This document shows positions 16,671-27,309 of a DNA stretch of 64,000 nt, piece by piece. The position numbers and the translations under genes are program-made. Every line of letters starts with the position of its first letter. Position 1 is the stretch's first letter. The stretch covers positions 1,674,001-1,738,000 of the forward strand of contig NZ_CP026116.1 in assembly GCF_004101845.1 (NCBI RefSeq), given 5' to 3'. This DNA comes from Latilactobacillus curvatus JCM 1096 = DSM 20019. Its GTDB lineage: Bacteria > Bacillota > Bacilli > Lactobacillales > Lactobacillaceae. The notes under the pieces are model-generated. The model worked only from the letters and a program-made list of their open reading frames with translations. It had not been told where the DNA came from and did not search any database.

Positions 16671-19202
16671 ATGGCAGAATTGATGCGTTTTTATCAAAGC
16701 TTTCAACCGGAACATTATCAAGTTTTTCTAGATATTAATCGGGCTCAAAAACAATTTAGTGGTCGGACGACAATTACGGGGACTGCTAAAGAAGCACTTG
16801 TTTTAATTCATCAGAACGGTTTAGTGATTGAAACAGTGACGGCTGCAGGTAAGAGTGTGCCGTTTACAGTTGATAATGACGCAAATGCCTTGAAATTCGA
16901 AGTCGGCCAACCTGGCGAAGTGACTTTGGTAATTGCCTATACTGCCGCTTTAACGGATTCAATGATGGGCATCTATCCTTCCTATTATCAAGTCGATGGG
17001 GTGCAAAAAGAATTAATCGGCACGCAATTTGAAACCAATTTTGCGCGGCAAGCTTTCCCATGTATTGATGAACCAGAAGCCAAAGCGACTTTTGATTTAG
17101 CGATTAAATTCGATGAGCACGAAGGCGAAACGATTCTGAGCAACATGCCTGAAAAAGAAGTCATCGATGGCGTTCACCACTTTGAAACAACGGTCCGGAT
17201 GTCAACGTACCTTGTGGCCTTTGCTTTTGGTGAATTGCAAGGGGTTCAAACCAAAACGGAAAGCGGCGTGCAAGTTGGCGTCTTTGCTACTAAGGCACAT
17301 CAAGCAAACGAACTCGATTTTGCATTGGACATTGCTAAACGGTCAATCGAATTCTTTGAAGACTTCTACCAAACACCCTATCCATTACCCCATTCATGGC
17401 AGTTGGCGTTGCCCGACTTTTCGGCCGGCGCGATGGAAAACTGGGGCTTAGTCACTTATCGGGAAGCTTATTTATTACTCGATCCTGATAATACTGCCTT
17501 GGATACGAAACACCGCGTTGCGACTGTGATTGCGCATGAATTAGCACACCAATGGTTTGGTGATTTAGTAACGATGCAATGGTGGGACGATCTTTGGTTG
17601 AACGAAAGTTTTGCCAATATGATGGAATACGTCGCAATCGATGCATTGCAGCCGGACTGGCATATTTGGGAAAGTTTCCAAACCTCGGAAGCAGCGGCAG
17701 CCTTACAACGTGACGCGACTGATGGGGTCCAATCGGTGCATGTGCAAGTCAATAATCCAGCCGAAATCGATGCGTTATTTGATGGCGCAATCGTGTATGC
17801 CAAAGGCGCCCGGATGCTCGTGATGGTTCGCGCTTTAATCGGTGACGATGCTCTACGCGCTGGTTTGAAAGCTTATTTTGCAGCACATCAATTCGGAAAT
17901 GCGACTGGCGCTGACTTGTGGGCAGCACTGGGGAAAGCCGCTAACTTAGATGTTGGGGCCATTATGCATTCATGGCTCGAACAACCAGGTTATCCAGTGG
18001 TAACGGCCAAAGTCGTTGACGGACAATTAACGCTTAACCAACAACAATTCTTTATCGGTGAGGGTCAAGAAGTTGGGCGTCAATGGCAGATTCCATTGAA
18101 GAGCAACTATGCGGCAGCCCCATTATTGATGACTGACCGTGAATTGGTACTCGGTGATTATGCTCAATTACGCGCCGACAATGGGCAACCATTCCGCTTA
18201 AACGTGGGGAACGAATCGCATTTCATTGTTCATTACGATCAAACATTATTAGATGATATTTTAAATAGTAGTGCTGACATGGCACCAATTGGACAACTGC
18301 AACTACTGCAAGACTTACGCTTATTAGCTGAAGGACGTCAAATTTCGTACGCAGATGTTGTGCCTGTTTTAGCACCTTTTGCCAAGAGTGATTCAAATGT
18401 CGTGGCAGATGCCCTTTACACAGTTGCTGGTAACTTGAAGAAATTTGTGACACCTGGTGAAGAAAGTGAACAACACCTGCGTCGATTCTTCGACCAATTG
18501 AGTCAAGCGCAAGTTGCGCGCTTAGGTTGGCTGGTTCAACCGACTGATAGCAATGACGATCAGTTAATGCGCCCAACTGTTTTAAGCGCAGCCTTGTATG
18601 CTAAAAACCAAGCAGCCATTGATGCAGCCCATACTTTATTCCAAGCGAACCAAGAAAAACTGGTCACCTTACCAGCCGCAATTCGGGTACTGGTCTTGAT
18701 GAATGAGGTCCAAAACTTCGGGAATGCCGCACTTTATGACCAGCTCTTAGCAGCTTATCGCCAAACGAGTGATGCGAGCTATAAGAATGATTTGACTGCG
18801 GCCTTAACGCGCACGACTGATCCTGAATTAATTGCGACCTTAATTGGAAAATTTGAAGATGCCAGCACCATCAAACCACAAGATTTGCGGGCTTGGTTCC
18901 GCGGCTTACTCGCCAACGACAAGAGCCAACAAGCAACCTGGGATTGGATTCGCAACGATTGGCAATGGCTAGAAGAGACAGTCGGCGGTGATATGGAATT
19001 TACAACGTATATCACCTCGATTGCCGCAATCTTTAAGACCCCAGAACGGTTGGCAGAGTTCAAAGCCTTCTTTGAACCTAAGCTCAACACCCCAGGCTTA
19101 ACCCGGGAAATTACGATGGACATTAAAGTCATCGAAAGTCGGGTTGCATTGATTGAAGATCAAAAAGCAGCGGTTAATGAAACAATTGCCAAACATATGT
19201 AG
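16671..19202 (+). CDS. pepN: Aminopeptidase N (lysyl aminopeptidase), M1 zinc metallopeptidase
   Basis: This 843-residue cytoplasmic M1 aminopeptidase removes N-terminal residues from peptides, with a preference for basic and hydrophobic ones in lactic acid bacteria. The substrate-binding GAMEN motif lies near residues 253-257. The zinc motif HELAH with the distal Glu (HELAHQWFGD, then LWLNESFA) lies near 289-312. The length matches PepN of lactobacilli. A -10 box TATAAT at 16632-16637 lies 33 bp before the ATG, though the -35 is weak. It is monocistronic or loosely linked to the HAD phosphatase 42 bp downstream. The gene appears intact and is part of the proteolytic system. Confidence 0.97.
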   Translation: MAELMRFYQSFQPEHYQVFLDINRAQKQFSGRTTITGTAKEALVLIHQNGLVIETVTAAGKSVPFTVDNDANALKFEVGQPGEVTLVIAYTAALTDSMMGIYPSYYQVDGVQKELIGTQFETNFARQAFPCIDEPEAKATFDLAIKFDEHEGETILSNMPEKEVIDGVHHFETTVRMSTYLVAFAFGELQGVQTKTESGVQVGVFATKAHQANELDFALDIAKRSIEFFEDFYQTPYPLPHSWQLALPDFSAGAMENWGLVTYREAYLLLDPDNTALDTKHRVATVIAHELAHQWFGDLVTMQWWDDLWLNESFANMMEYVAIDALQPDWHIWESFQTSEAAAALQRDATDGVQSVHVQVNNPAEIDALFDGAIVYAKGARMLVMVRALIGDDALRAGLKAYFAAHQFGNATGADLWAALGKAANLDVGAIMHSWLEQPGYPVVTAKVVDGQLTLNQQQFFIGEGQEVGRQWQIPLKSNYAAAPLLMTDRELVLGDYAQLRADNGQPFRLNVGNESHFIVHYDQTLLDDILNSSADMAPIGQLQLLQDLRLLAEGRQISYADVVPVLAPFAKSDSNVVADALYTVAGNLKKFVTPGEESEQHLRRFFDQLSQAQVARLGWLVQPTDSNDDQLMRPTVLSAALYAKNQAAIDAAHTLFQANQEKLVTLPAAIRVLVLMNEVQNFGNAALYDQLLAAYRQTSDASYKNDLTAALTRTTDPELIATLIGKFEDASTIKPQDLRAWFRGLLANDKSQQATWDWIRNDWQWLEETVGGDMEFTTYITSIAAIFKTPERLAEFKAFFEPKLNTPGLTREITMDIKVIESRVALIEDQKAAVNETIAKHM

Positions 19203-19244
19203 TCGAACGTTGTGCAAGTTAAATTCAATTTGAGGGGTTTTGAG

Positions 19245-20060
19245 ATGACGATTAAATTAGTCGCGATTGATATTGATGATACATTATTGAGCTCACAGCA
19301 CCAACTGCTAGCCAGTACGAAACAACAAGTTGCTAAGGCCCTGGAACAGGGTGTGAAAGTCGTTTTGTGTTCCGGACGCCCATTAGCTGGCGTAGTGCCC
19401 TTTTTAAATCAACTAGGGATTGCCGGTGATAATCAATACGTGATTACGTTTAACGGCAGTATTATCGAAACGGCGTCTGGTAAAATCTTGAAAGAAGCTG
19501 GCATCAGCCGAGAAACCTACCAAGCGATTGACGACTACTCGCAAGCAACGGGCTTACCGTATAATGTGCTCGATCAAAATAGTGTGGTTTATACGAGTAA
19601 TGTGAATGTTGCACCAATGACGGTGGTGCAAGCTTGGGAAAACGAAGCTGGTATTCATATTCGCAAACCGAATGAAATCGACGCGGCCACGCAGATGGTC
19701 AAAGCGGTCTTTACAGGGGCCAGCGAACAGTTAGATGCACATGAACCACAGGTACGCGCGCAATTTGGAACTGATAATTATGTTGTTCGTGCGGCTGACC
19801 TCTTTTTAGAAGTGATGCACGCTGATGTTAATAAAGGCAAAGCAGTGCAATACCTCGCGAATAAACTTGGATTCGCGCCGGATGAAATCATGGCGATTGG
19901 CGATGAGAAAAATGACATCCCAATGTTCCAATTTGCCGGTACTGCGGTGGCAATGGGCAATGGTTCAGCTGAAGCAAAGGCGCACGTTGACTTTATTACT
20001 GCTGATAACGATTCGGACGGGATCGCCCAAGCATTTGATCAATTTATTTTTAAAGTATAA
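19245..20060 (+). CDS. Cof-type HAD-superfamily hydrolase
   Basis: This 271-residue HAD phosphatase of subfamily IIB (Cof/YidA) has motif I AIDIDDTLLSS near residues 6-16, motif II CSGRP near 45 and a final motif IAIGDEKNDIPMF near 208. It probably dephosphorylates sugar phosphates or nucleotides, and the substrate cannot be told. ATG 19245 is chosen over the upstream TTG because the motif then starts at the usual distance and GAGGGG lies upstream. A perfect terminator follows. Confidence 0.9.
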   Translation: MTIKLVAIDIDDTLLSSQHQLLASTKQQVAKALEQGVKVVLCSGRPLAGVVPFLNQLGIAGDNQYVITFNGSIIETASGKILKEAGISRETYQAIDDYSQATGLPYNVLDQNSVVYTSNVNVAPMTVVQAWENEAGIHIRKPNEIDAATQMVKAVFTGASEQLDAHEPQVRAQFGTDNYVVRAADLFLEVMHADVNKGKAVQYLANKLGFAPDEIMAIGDEKNDIPMFQFAGTAVAMGNGSAEAKAHVDFITADNDSDGIAQAFDQFIFKV

Positions 20061-20061
20061 T

Positions 20062-20095
20062 CAAAAAGCCCCTGACTTTTGTCAGGGGCTTTTTC
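20062..20095. terminator. Bidirectional terminator between HAD and GH1 genes
   Basis: AAAAAGCCCCTGAC pairs with GTCAGGGGCTTTTT (14 bp) around TTTT. It serves the two converging genes. Confidence 0.95.
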
Positions 20096-20102
20096 TTCGA
20101 TA

Positions 20103-21581
<1,479 letters not shown>

Positions 21582-21640
21582 TTAAAATGGTTGTCCGTCA
21601 TATAAGACACTACCATTGGTCTTAATGATGTTTTGATACC

Positions 21641-22656
21641 GGCAAATTACAAGTTTAATCCGAACAAGCCCGGAATCTTTCAATGGCAGTCTGTTGATGA
21701 TGTATTTTTAATGGTCGTTGATTAATTAGTTCAAGTGCTGCTAGGATCTCATCAGTCGTTACTTGGCTAAAATTGGTCTTTTTCGGGAAGAACCAGCGTA
21801 ACCGTCGATTAAAATATTCATTGGAACCTCGCTCCCATGGTGAATATGGATGGCAAAAATAAACTTTGATCTGATAATCCTGTTCTAAGGCCTGATAATT
21901 GGCAAACTCTTTACCATGATCAACAGTAATGGATTTTACTTGGGGACCGAAGGCCCCCATAAACTTACCAAAGGCGGTGTTTAGAGCCTTAGCCGTTGGC
22001 CCATAGAAGTCGGGTCTTACGTTCTACGAATGTAACCAGACATGATCGTGACTCACTTCGACTAGAAAGCACCGTATCTACTTCCCAATGACCAAAAGCT
22101 AACCGTTGATTAACAGTTGTTGGCCGTTGTTCGATGGAAGTCCCACTTGTAAATTTCCCACGATTTTCGCTCACTCGGTGCTGGCGGACATTCCGATTGG
22201 GTAGATCAGTCAATTTGAAGGGGAGCCAGCCACGATTAAGCCAATTATAAATTGACGCAGTGCTCAAGTTATAAGCGGCCGCAATGGTTTCTGGTGACCA
22301 GGTTAATCGTAAGTGATTGGTAATTAAAGTCGCTAATGCTGCCGTCAGCATCGAACGACGACCGCAATTCCGCCTTTTGCGATCTGCATCTTGCTGAGCT
22401 AATTCTGGATCATAAGGTTTAACTCGGTCCAACTCATAGCTAATCGTAGCTTTGGCGACGCCTAAGGCGTCAGCCATTACTTGGTAAGATTTATTCCCCT
22501 CATTGACCAGTTGTGCTAGTGCGCCACGTTGAAAACGTGATAAAGTAGATGTACCCAAAGTAATCACTCCCTATATTGGTTGGAATTAGTTACTACCATT
22601 GTAAGTGATTGCTTTGGGCTTTTTAATTTCTGTTCGGATTAATTATAGAATTTGCC
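21641..22656 (-). mobile_element. IS30-family insertion sequence, copy 1 (17-bp internal deletion)
   Basis: This 1,016-bp element has imperfect inverted ends (GGCAAATTACAAGTTTAATC on the left, GGCAAATTCTATAATTAATC read inward from the right). It is nearly identical to the copies at 27310 and 29753 and resembles ISLsa1. Compared with the 1,033-bp intact copy it lacks 17 bp near 21993, which breaks the transposase frame. No clear target duplication is seen. Confidence 0.9.
21655..22567 (-). pseudogene. IS30-family transposase, copy 1, frameshifted
   Basis: The N-terminal part (helix-turn-helix, first catalytic Asp in HWEVDTV) runs from 22567 to 21989. The C-terminal part (second Asp in VDHGKEF, Glu in PWERGSNEYF) is in another frame from 21960 down. 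The break is a 17-bp deletion after the KTRLLWA segment, seen by alignment with the copy at 29767. It should be inactive but could be mobilised in trans. The frame is open from a GTG, while a TTG nine bases later has better spacing from AGGGAG. Confidence 0.9.
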
Positions 22657-22661
22657 TAAAG

Positions 22662-22704
22662 AAAAAAAGCGCGGTAGATTTGTAAAAATCTACCGCGCTT
22701 TTTT
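22662..22704 (-). terminator. Terminator of the oleate hydratase operon
   Basis: AAAAAAGCGCGGTAGATTT pairs with AAATCTACCGCGCTTTTTT. It lies directly downstream of the minus-strand gene and 5 bp from the IS end. Confidence 0.92.
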
Positions 22705-22707
22705 GGA

Positions 22708-24402
22708 TTAAGCAAACATTTTCTTAGTTGCGCGCATCAATGTCTTGATGTCACGATCATAACGTGGTGTATCGACTAACTTGGCCATTGGAATGCCAGC
22801 GAAGTGATAAGCTGCAATTTCGCCAGAACGAACAGCACTTTGTTCAGTGAAAATCATCTGATAAGGTTGTTCAACGAATTCACCAGTGAAGGCTAAGTTG
22901 GTTGAATGTTCGGGGATGACTTCTGGACGGTCAGTTTTGGCACGATTATTAAAGAGTGCTGAAGCATATGGCATATAGACAGGAATGTTATTGATGACAC
23001 TGTCCATAATTTCAGCTTCTTTTTCACGAATATTGATTGGGCCAGGATCAACTTTTGATAGTTGGCCAATTAATTCTTGAAGCATTTCCTTACCCGTCAT
23101 TTCGATGTAAGGTTTATCCACAAATTCACCGTTACGACGTGGGTAGAGGAAGTAACCCCAGATAACCGCTTCGTTTGGTTTTTGCGTTGTGAAGTGTGGT
23201 TGATGGTGAACAACAATCGACATATTCACATCTTTTTGACCAAGTGGTGTGATTGGTTTCGTTGATAGGAACGAATTCAAAGCATTCCCAGGAATTTGCG
23301 TTGTAATCCGTTCGATTTCGTTTAACAAAATATGATTCTTAGTCGTTAAAGTGAAGCTGACCCACTCACTGGCATTGCGGTCAGCGAAGAATTTATCGGG
23401 ATTGCCAAGATTATAGAATTTAGAAGCGACTTGTTTCCACAGACCGGCAGCAGCACCATAATCCATGTTTTCAGCTGCTGGTGTATTATAATCGCCAAGT
23501 GTTGCGGAATCGGTAATTGACCCGTTTGTGAAGATGACCGCTGTGTCGTCGTCCACCGTAACGTGTTCAACTTCATCTGTCTCAGTATTAGTCATTGTCA
23601 TACCAGTAACCGTAATTTCATCGGTCATCTGAGTCTCTTTAAAGTCTAAGTCAGTAATCCGTCGATTGAGGATAATGTGACAACCTTGCGCTTTTAAGTA
23701 GTTAATCAGCGGCAGCATGATACTTTCGTACTGATTGTAACGTGTCCGGTTAACACCGACTAAGTGTTCAATCTGAGTGAATTCATAAATCATTTGGTGC
23801 ATGTAACGGCGTAATTCTTGTGCGGAACTTTGGGTTCTGAAAGCAAAGGTGGTTTCCCACATGTACCAGAAGTTTGTTTGGAACATATGTGGATCGTCCT
23901 TGAAGTATTCGGCAATTGAAACGTTGTCTAATTTTTCTTCTTCAGAATCGGGCATCATAATCAATTTGGTCATTAATAACCGATCCTTATTGTTAAAGCC
24001 GAGATGACCAGCATCCAAAATACCTTTACTACCTTCTAATAAACGTGCTTTGTCGAATGTGCGGTGTTGAGCATCGAATGAACGGGTATCTTCTTCAGCC
24101 GTCATATTGGGTTCAGTTGCTGAAGGAATCCGACCTAGAAGATCCATTAAATCGACATAAGTCCGATAGTTAAGCATCCGCCCACCACGTGCAACGTAGC
24201 CCTTAGTATTTTCGAGAGGATGGTTTTTATTCCAATATTCATCGGTTGTTTCGGAAACTGATGCCCCATCGTTTGAACCATGGTCATCTAATGAATAGAA
24301 TGTAATCGCATCGCCAGACCAACCGCCTTCTTGAATTAAATAGACTGCTGCGGCCATGTTAGAAAGGCCAGCGCCAATCATAATTGCTTTTTTCTTAATC
24401 AT
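22708..24402 (-). CDS. ohyA: Oleate hydratase (FAD-dependent fatty acid hydratase, MCRA family)
   Basis: This 564-residue flavoprotein adds water to the cis-9 double bond of oleic and linoleic acids to give 10-hydroxy fatty acids, and is often linked to detoxification of free fatty acids. The N-terminal FAD-binding motif IGAGLSNMAAAVYL is at residues 8-21. Also present are the family-typical DDHGSNDGAS, RGGRMLNYRTYVDL and CHIILNRRITDLDF segments, and a C-terminal FTGEFVEQPYQMIFT. Length is as expected. The RBS AGGAGG precedes ATG 24402. A 42-residue gene lies 40 bp upstream in the same direction, so the two probably form one operon. Confidence 0.95.
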   Translation of the reverse strand: MIKKKAIMIGAGLSNMAAAVYLIQEGGWSGDAITFYSLDDHGSNDGASVSETTDEYWNKNHPLENTKGYVARGGRMLNYRTYVDLMDLLGRIPSATEPNMTAEEDTRSFDAQHRTFDKARLLEGSKGILDAGHLGFNNKDRLLMTKLIMMPDSEEEKLDNVSIAEYFKDDPHMFQTNFWYMWETTFAFRTQSSAQELRRYMHQMIYEFTQIEHLVGVNRTRYNQYESIMLPLINYLKAQGCHIILNRRITDLDFKETQMTDEITVTGMTMTNTETDEVEHVTVDDDTAVIFTNGSITDSATLGDYNTPAAENMDYGAAAGLWKQVASKFYNLGNPDKFFADRNASEWVSFTLTTKNHILLNEIERITTQIPGNALNSFLSTKPITPLGQKDVNMSIVVHHQPHFTTQKPNEAVIWGYFLYPRRNGEFVDKPYIEMTGKEMLQELIGQLSKVDPGPINIREKEAEIMDSVINNIPVYMPYASALFNNRAKTDRPEVIPEHSTNLAFTGEFVEQPYQMIFTEQSAVRSGEIAAYHFAGIPMAKLVDTPRYDRDIKTLMRATKKMFA

Positions 24403-24442
24403 ATGAAAAACCTCCTAGATTCAGTTTAGAAATGACGAGTGA

Positions 24443-24571
24443 CTAACGGCTTTCGAATTTTTCGTAATCCACAGAATCGTCTCTAAAAAGTTCCATTTTC
24501 TTAGCTAATAAACAAGCACCGGTTGCTGTAACACCTACAAAAATAAGGCTGCCTAATAGAAATTTTTTCAT
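24443..24571 (-). CDS. Small single-pass membrane or secreted-type protein upstream of oleate hydratase
   Basis: This 42-residue frame has a GGAAGGA ribosome binding site before its ATG. Its sequence starts MKKFLLGSLIFVGVTATGA, a basic start and a hydrophobic segment, and ends in a charged tail (LFRDDSVDYEKFESR). It lies 40 bp upstream of ohyA on the same strand and shares its promoter. I do not assign a family, although short lactobacillar DUF3042-type proteins look similar. It might be a membrane-anchoring or stress-related partner of the hydratase, which is inference from position only. Confidence 0.65.
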   Translation of the reverse strand: MKKFLLGSLIFVGVTATGACLLAKKMELFRDDSVDYEKFESR

Positions 24572-24610
24572 GTTTCTCGCTTCCTTCCATTAACTACTTT
24601 TGATATCTAT

Positions 24611-24638
24611 ATTATACCGCGAATTCCTAAAATAGGAA
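24611..24638 (-). promoter_or_regulatory. Promoter and palindromic operator of the oleate hydratase operon
   Basis: On the minus strand a TATAAT (+ strand ATTATA at 24611-24616) precedes the small gene. A perfect 15-bp palindrome TTCCTA-AAA-TAGGAA (24624-24638) covers the spacer and -35 region. A related half site TAGGAAT is at 24654 and a second TTCCTA-GGGAA is at 24754. This suggests repression by an unknown regulator, perhaps fatty-acid responsive. Confidence 0.5.
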
Positions 24639-24808
24639 GATAAAACCCTTACATAGGAATTGTCAGTGGTCATGATACGATTATTGATGGGATTAGGCCG
24701 CTAAAAATCAGAATAGTTAAGTTTAGTTTAAGGCTCTTATTAGTCAGGCATAATTCCTAGGGAAGCACTAACGGATTTAAAAAAAAGTGATAGGCCCCCA
24801 AATAATGG

Positions 24809-24839
24809 TTGACCTCAAGTCAGCTTGAGGTTGTAAAGT
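24809..24839 (+). promoter_or_regulatory. MerR-type promoter with 19-bp spacer before the aldo/keto reductase gene
   Basis: TTGACC (24809) and TAAAGT (24834) are separated by 19 bp. The spacer holds a palindrome ACCTCAAG-TCAG-CTTGAGGT. An over-long spacer filled by a dyad is the signature of MerR-family activation, and a MerR gene is next but one downstream. It resembles AdhR/NmlR-type promoters that answer to aldehydes or electrophiles. Confidence 0.75.
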
Positions 24840-24871
24840 AGTCTTATTGATTAGAAAAAGGAGACTTTTAA

Positions 24872-25733
24872 ATGCAAAAATTATCTGCCTTAACAGCCCC
24901 AATGACCTTAAGCAACGGTGTTACCATTCCAGGATTAGGGTATGGGACATATCAAACACCAAATGAAGAAACGAAAAAAGCGGTCTTAGAAGCTTTATCA
25001 GTTGGCTATCGGCATATTGATACAGCTGCCGTTTACGGCAACGAACAAGGTGTTGGTGCCGCTTTGAAAGAAAGTGATATCGCGCGTGAAGACATCTTTG
25101 TGACAAGTAAGCTATGGAATACAGAACGGGGCTATGATGCTACGAAAGCTGCCTTTGCACAAACAATTGCAACGTTAGGTGTTGACTATTTAGATTTATA
25201 TTTAATTCATTGGCCAGCTAACACTAAACAATTTGAAGCCAAAGATGCTGAATTAAATGCTGAAACTTGGCGTGCAATGGAAGATCTATATAACGAAGGG
25301 AAGATCCGTGCAATTGGTGTGTCGAACTTTATGCCCCATCATTTAGATGCACTCATGAAAACCGCCGTTATCAAACCAATGGTTGATCAAATCGAAGTCC
25401 ATCCGGGCTGGCCACAAGCAGAAGCTGTGCGTTATAATCAAGCGCATGACATCTTAGTCGAAGCTTGGGCACCACTTGGTGAAGCCAGTGCGCTTTCGAA
25501 TGAAACGATTGCAACAATTGCGACGAGGCACGGCAAAACGGCAGCGCAAGTTTGCCTTCGTTGGGGGGATTCAACAAGGTGTGTTACCATTACCTAAATC
25601 AACTCATCAAGAACGAATGGCGCAAAATACCGATATCTTCGATTTTGAATTAACAGATAGTGAAATGACCCAAATTAGTGCTTTGGAAAACTTAGGCGGT
25701 CAATGCATGGTGCCAGATGACGTTGATTTTTAA
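24872..25733 (+). pseudogene. Aldo/keto reductase (2,5-diketo-D-gluconate reductase type), frameshifted in a G run
   Basis: This is an AKR-superfamily NADPH-dependent reductase of about 287 residues. The catalytic Asp/Tyr region reads GYRHIDTAAVYGNEQGVG, followed by VTSKLWN and LIHWP. The frame breaks at the six-G run 25563-25568. With five Gs the sequence continues as CLRWGIQQGVLPLPKS into the correct C-terminus ending at 25733. As written, the first frame stops at 25597, losing about 45 residues that include the cofactor-binding end. This may be a true mutation, slipped-strand variation or an assembly indel. The upstream MerR-type promoter implies aldehyde or electrophile stress control. 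Confidence 0.88.
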
Positions 25734-25754
25734 GCAAGTATAAGGAAGGTTAAT

Positions 25755-26174
25755 ATGGCATTATCAATTGGCGTAGTCGCCCAACAATATGATTTGAGTA
25801 TTCCGACACTACGGTATTATGAAGAACAAGGATTATTACCGTTTATTAAACGCAGTCCGGCTGGTCGGCGTGAATTCCGGCAAGCTGATTTAGACTGTTT
25901 ATGTGATATTGAATGTTTGAAAAAAAAGGGTATGCAGTTAAAAGATATTAAGCAATACATCGATTGGCGAACTGCAGGTGATGAAACTTTGGACCAACGC
26001 TTGGCGTTGATTCAACAACGGCGGCAAATGTTGGCTAACGAGATTGAATCACTGCAAGCAGAATTGACGAAGCTAGATCATAAAGAATGGTATTACACAA
26101 AGGCACTTGAAGCCGGAACAGAATCCATTTTTACAGCTGACTGTGATACAGAATATGAATGTGCGCATCAATAA
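25755..26174 (+). CDS. MerR-family transcriptional regulator
   Basis: This 139-residue regulator has an N-terminal MerR winged helix (IGVVAQQYDLSIPTLRYYEE, then QGLLPFIKRS), a dimerisation helix with a LDQRLALIQQRRQML segment, and a C-terminus containing two Cys in a CDTEYECAH stretch. It starts 21 bp after the aldo/keto reductase and should act on the 19-bp-spacer promoter of that gene, as AdhR-type regulators do. The terminal Cys pair might be a sensing element, but this is speculative. Confidence 0.9.
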   Translation: MALSIGVVAQQYDLSIPTLRYYEEQGLLPFIKRSPAGRREFRQADLDCLCDIECLKKKGMQLKDIKQYIDWRTAGDETLDQRLALIQQRRQMLANEIESLQAELTKLDHKEWYYTKALEAGTESIFTADCDTEYECAHQ

Positions 26175-26178
26175 TCGA

Positions 26179-26211
26179 AAAAAGAGGCAACCTGATAGGT
26201 TGCCTCTTTTT
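26179..26211. terminator. Bidirectional terminator between MerR and MarR-GNAT genes
   Basis: AAAAAGAGGCAACCT pairs with AGGTTGCCTCTTTTT around a 3-nt loop. It serves two converging genes. Confidence 0.93.
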
Positions 26212-26217
26212 GTGTGT

Positions 26218-27204
26218 TTAAACGGTTAATGTTTTTTGCATAATCAGATCACGTTGTGCGTCGCTTCCGAGTTGGAAGATGTGATCACCAACTTGGCTGA
26301 AGCCGAGGTTTTTGTAAAAGTTAAGAGCAGCAGTGTTGTGTTCCCACACGCCGAGCCATACGTTAGTTTTATGGAATTGTTGCGCCACGGCTAGTGCATG
26401 GTTAATTAGTTGTGTTCCCAAACCAAGTCGCTTAAAGGACTGTCGAATATAGATACGTTCAATCTCCAGTGAATCCGGGGCAGCTTTTTCAGTTTGTGCG
26501 CCATCAATGTTGAGCTTTAAATAACCAGCGACTTCGCCATCTTGATAAATAAAATAGAAGAACGAATCGGGATTCTCGAGCTCGCTAGTTAATCGGTCTG
26601 TATTATAAGCTTCTTCTAAGTAGTTAGCGAGATCTTCTGCTGCATTTTCAGCGCCAAAAGTTGCTGTGAAAGTTTCACGGCTGATGGATTGTAAGTCAGG
26701 TAGTTGGTTTAATGTGACAGCTTGAATTGGCATTGTGATGCCTCCTTTGTTGTAATAGTGTCGGACGTGTCCCTTTTTGACAAAATCCCAGTTTGCGGCA
26801 ACGTTGGCACTAACTTTGCTTAGGAGTGCTTCAAGATTATGGGCCTCGTCGGTCGTCAGTCCAGTCAGTGCCATTTGATTTGAATAATCGTTTTCAGCTT
26901 TGATGGCGGGATAGACGGCTCGACCGGCCTCGGTGAGATAGAGATGTTTGATCTTACGATTGGTTTTGTCAGGGTATCGTTCAACTAAACCATGCTTAAT
27001 TAATTGTTGAACGGCGCGCGTGACTGTTGCGCGGTCGACTTTTAATAATTCACCTAGACGTTCTTGAATGATCCCAGGCTGTTCTGTAATGCGGACTAAG
27101 TAAAGGTATTGCCCGCGGGTTAAATCATATTGTTGGAATTCAATATTAGCAATGGATTCCAACGCGCGGGCTATAACCCCGATTGGGCGGAGAATTTCAG
27201 TCAT
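26218..27204 (-). CDS. MarR-family regulator fused in frame to a GNAT acetyltransferase
   Basis: The first part (about 1-145) is a MarR regulator with a winged helix (RLGELLKVDRATVTRAVQQL, then IKHGLVERYPDKTNRKIKHL). The second (about 158-328) is a GNAT N-acetyltransferase with an acetyl-CoA motif RLGLGTQLINHALAVA and a C-terminal NTAALNFYKNLGF. The frame continues through the joint without a stop. A well-spaced ribosome binding site (AAAGGAGGC) and ATG at 26733 are embedded there, so a separate 171-residue GNAT could also be translated. ATG 27204 is preferred over 27219 because GAGG lies 9 nt before it. MarR-GNAT fusions exist elsewhere, but the retained internal start suggests a recent fusion by loss of a stop codon. 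Confidence 0.85.
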   Translation of the reverse strand: MTEILRPIGVIARALESIANIEFQQYDLTRGQYLYLVRITEQPGIIQERLGELLKVDRATVTRAVQQLIKHGLVERYPDKTNRKIKHLYLTEAGRAVYPAIKAENDYSNQMALTGLTTDEAHNLEALLSKVSANVAANWDFVKKGHVRHYYNKGGITMPIQAVTLNQLPDLQSISRETFTATFGAENAAEDLANYLEEAYNTDRLTSELENPDSFFYFIYQDGEVAGYLKLNIDGAQTEKAAPDSLEIERIYIRQSFKRLGLGTQLINHALAVAQQFHKTNVWLGVWEHNTAALNFYKNLGFSQVGDHIFQLGSDAQRDLIMQKTLTV

Positions 27205-27231
27205 GATGGCATACCTCATTTCGATAAAAAT

Positions 27232-27266
27232 AGTATAAAATATTTTTGTTGCATTTACAACAAAAA
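27232..27266 (-). promoter_or_regulatory. Promoter and MarR operator of the MarR-GNAT gene
   Basis: On the minus strand, TTGTAA (27260-27255) and TATACT (27237-27232) are 17 bp apart. A palindrome with 9-bp arms TTTTTGTTG and CAACAAAAA (27243-27266) overlaps the -35. It is a typical arrangement for autorepression by MarR proteins. Confidence 0.75.
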
Positions 27267-27309
27267 ATAAAGCTTCGATTCGTTAAGTACGCCAAAAATA
27301 AGAATATAA

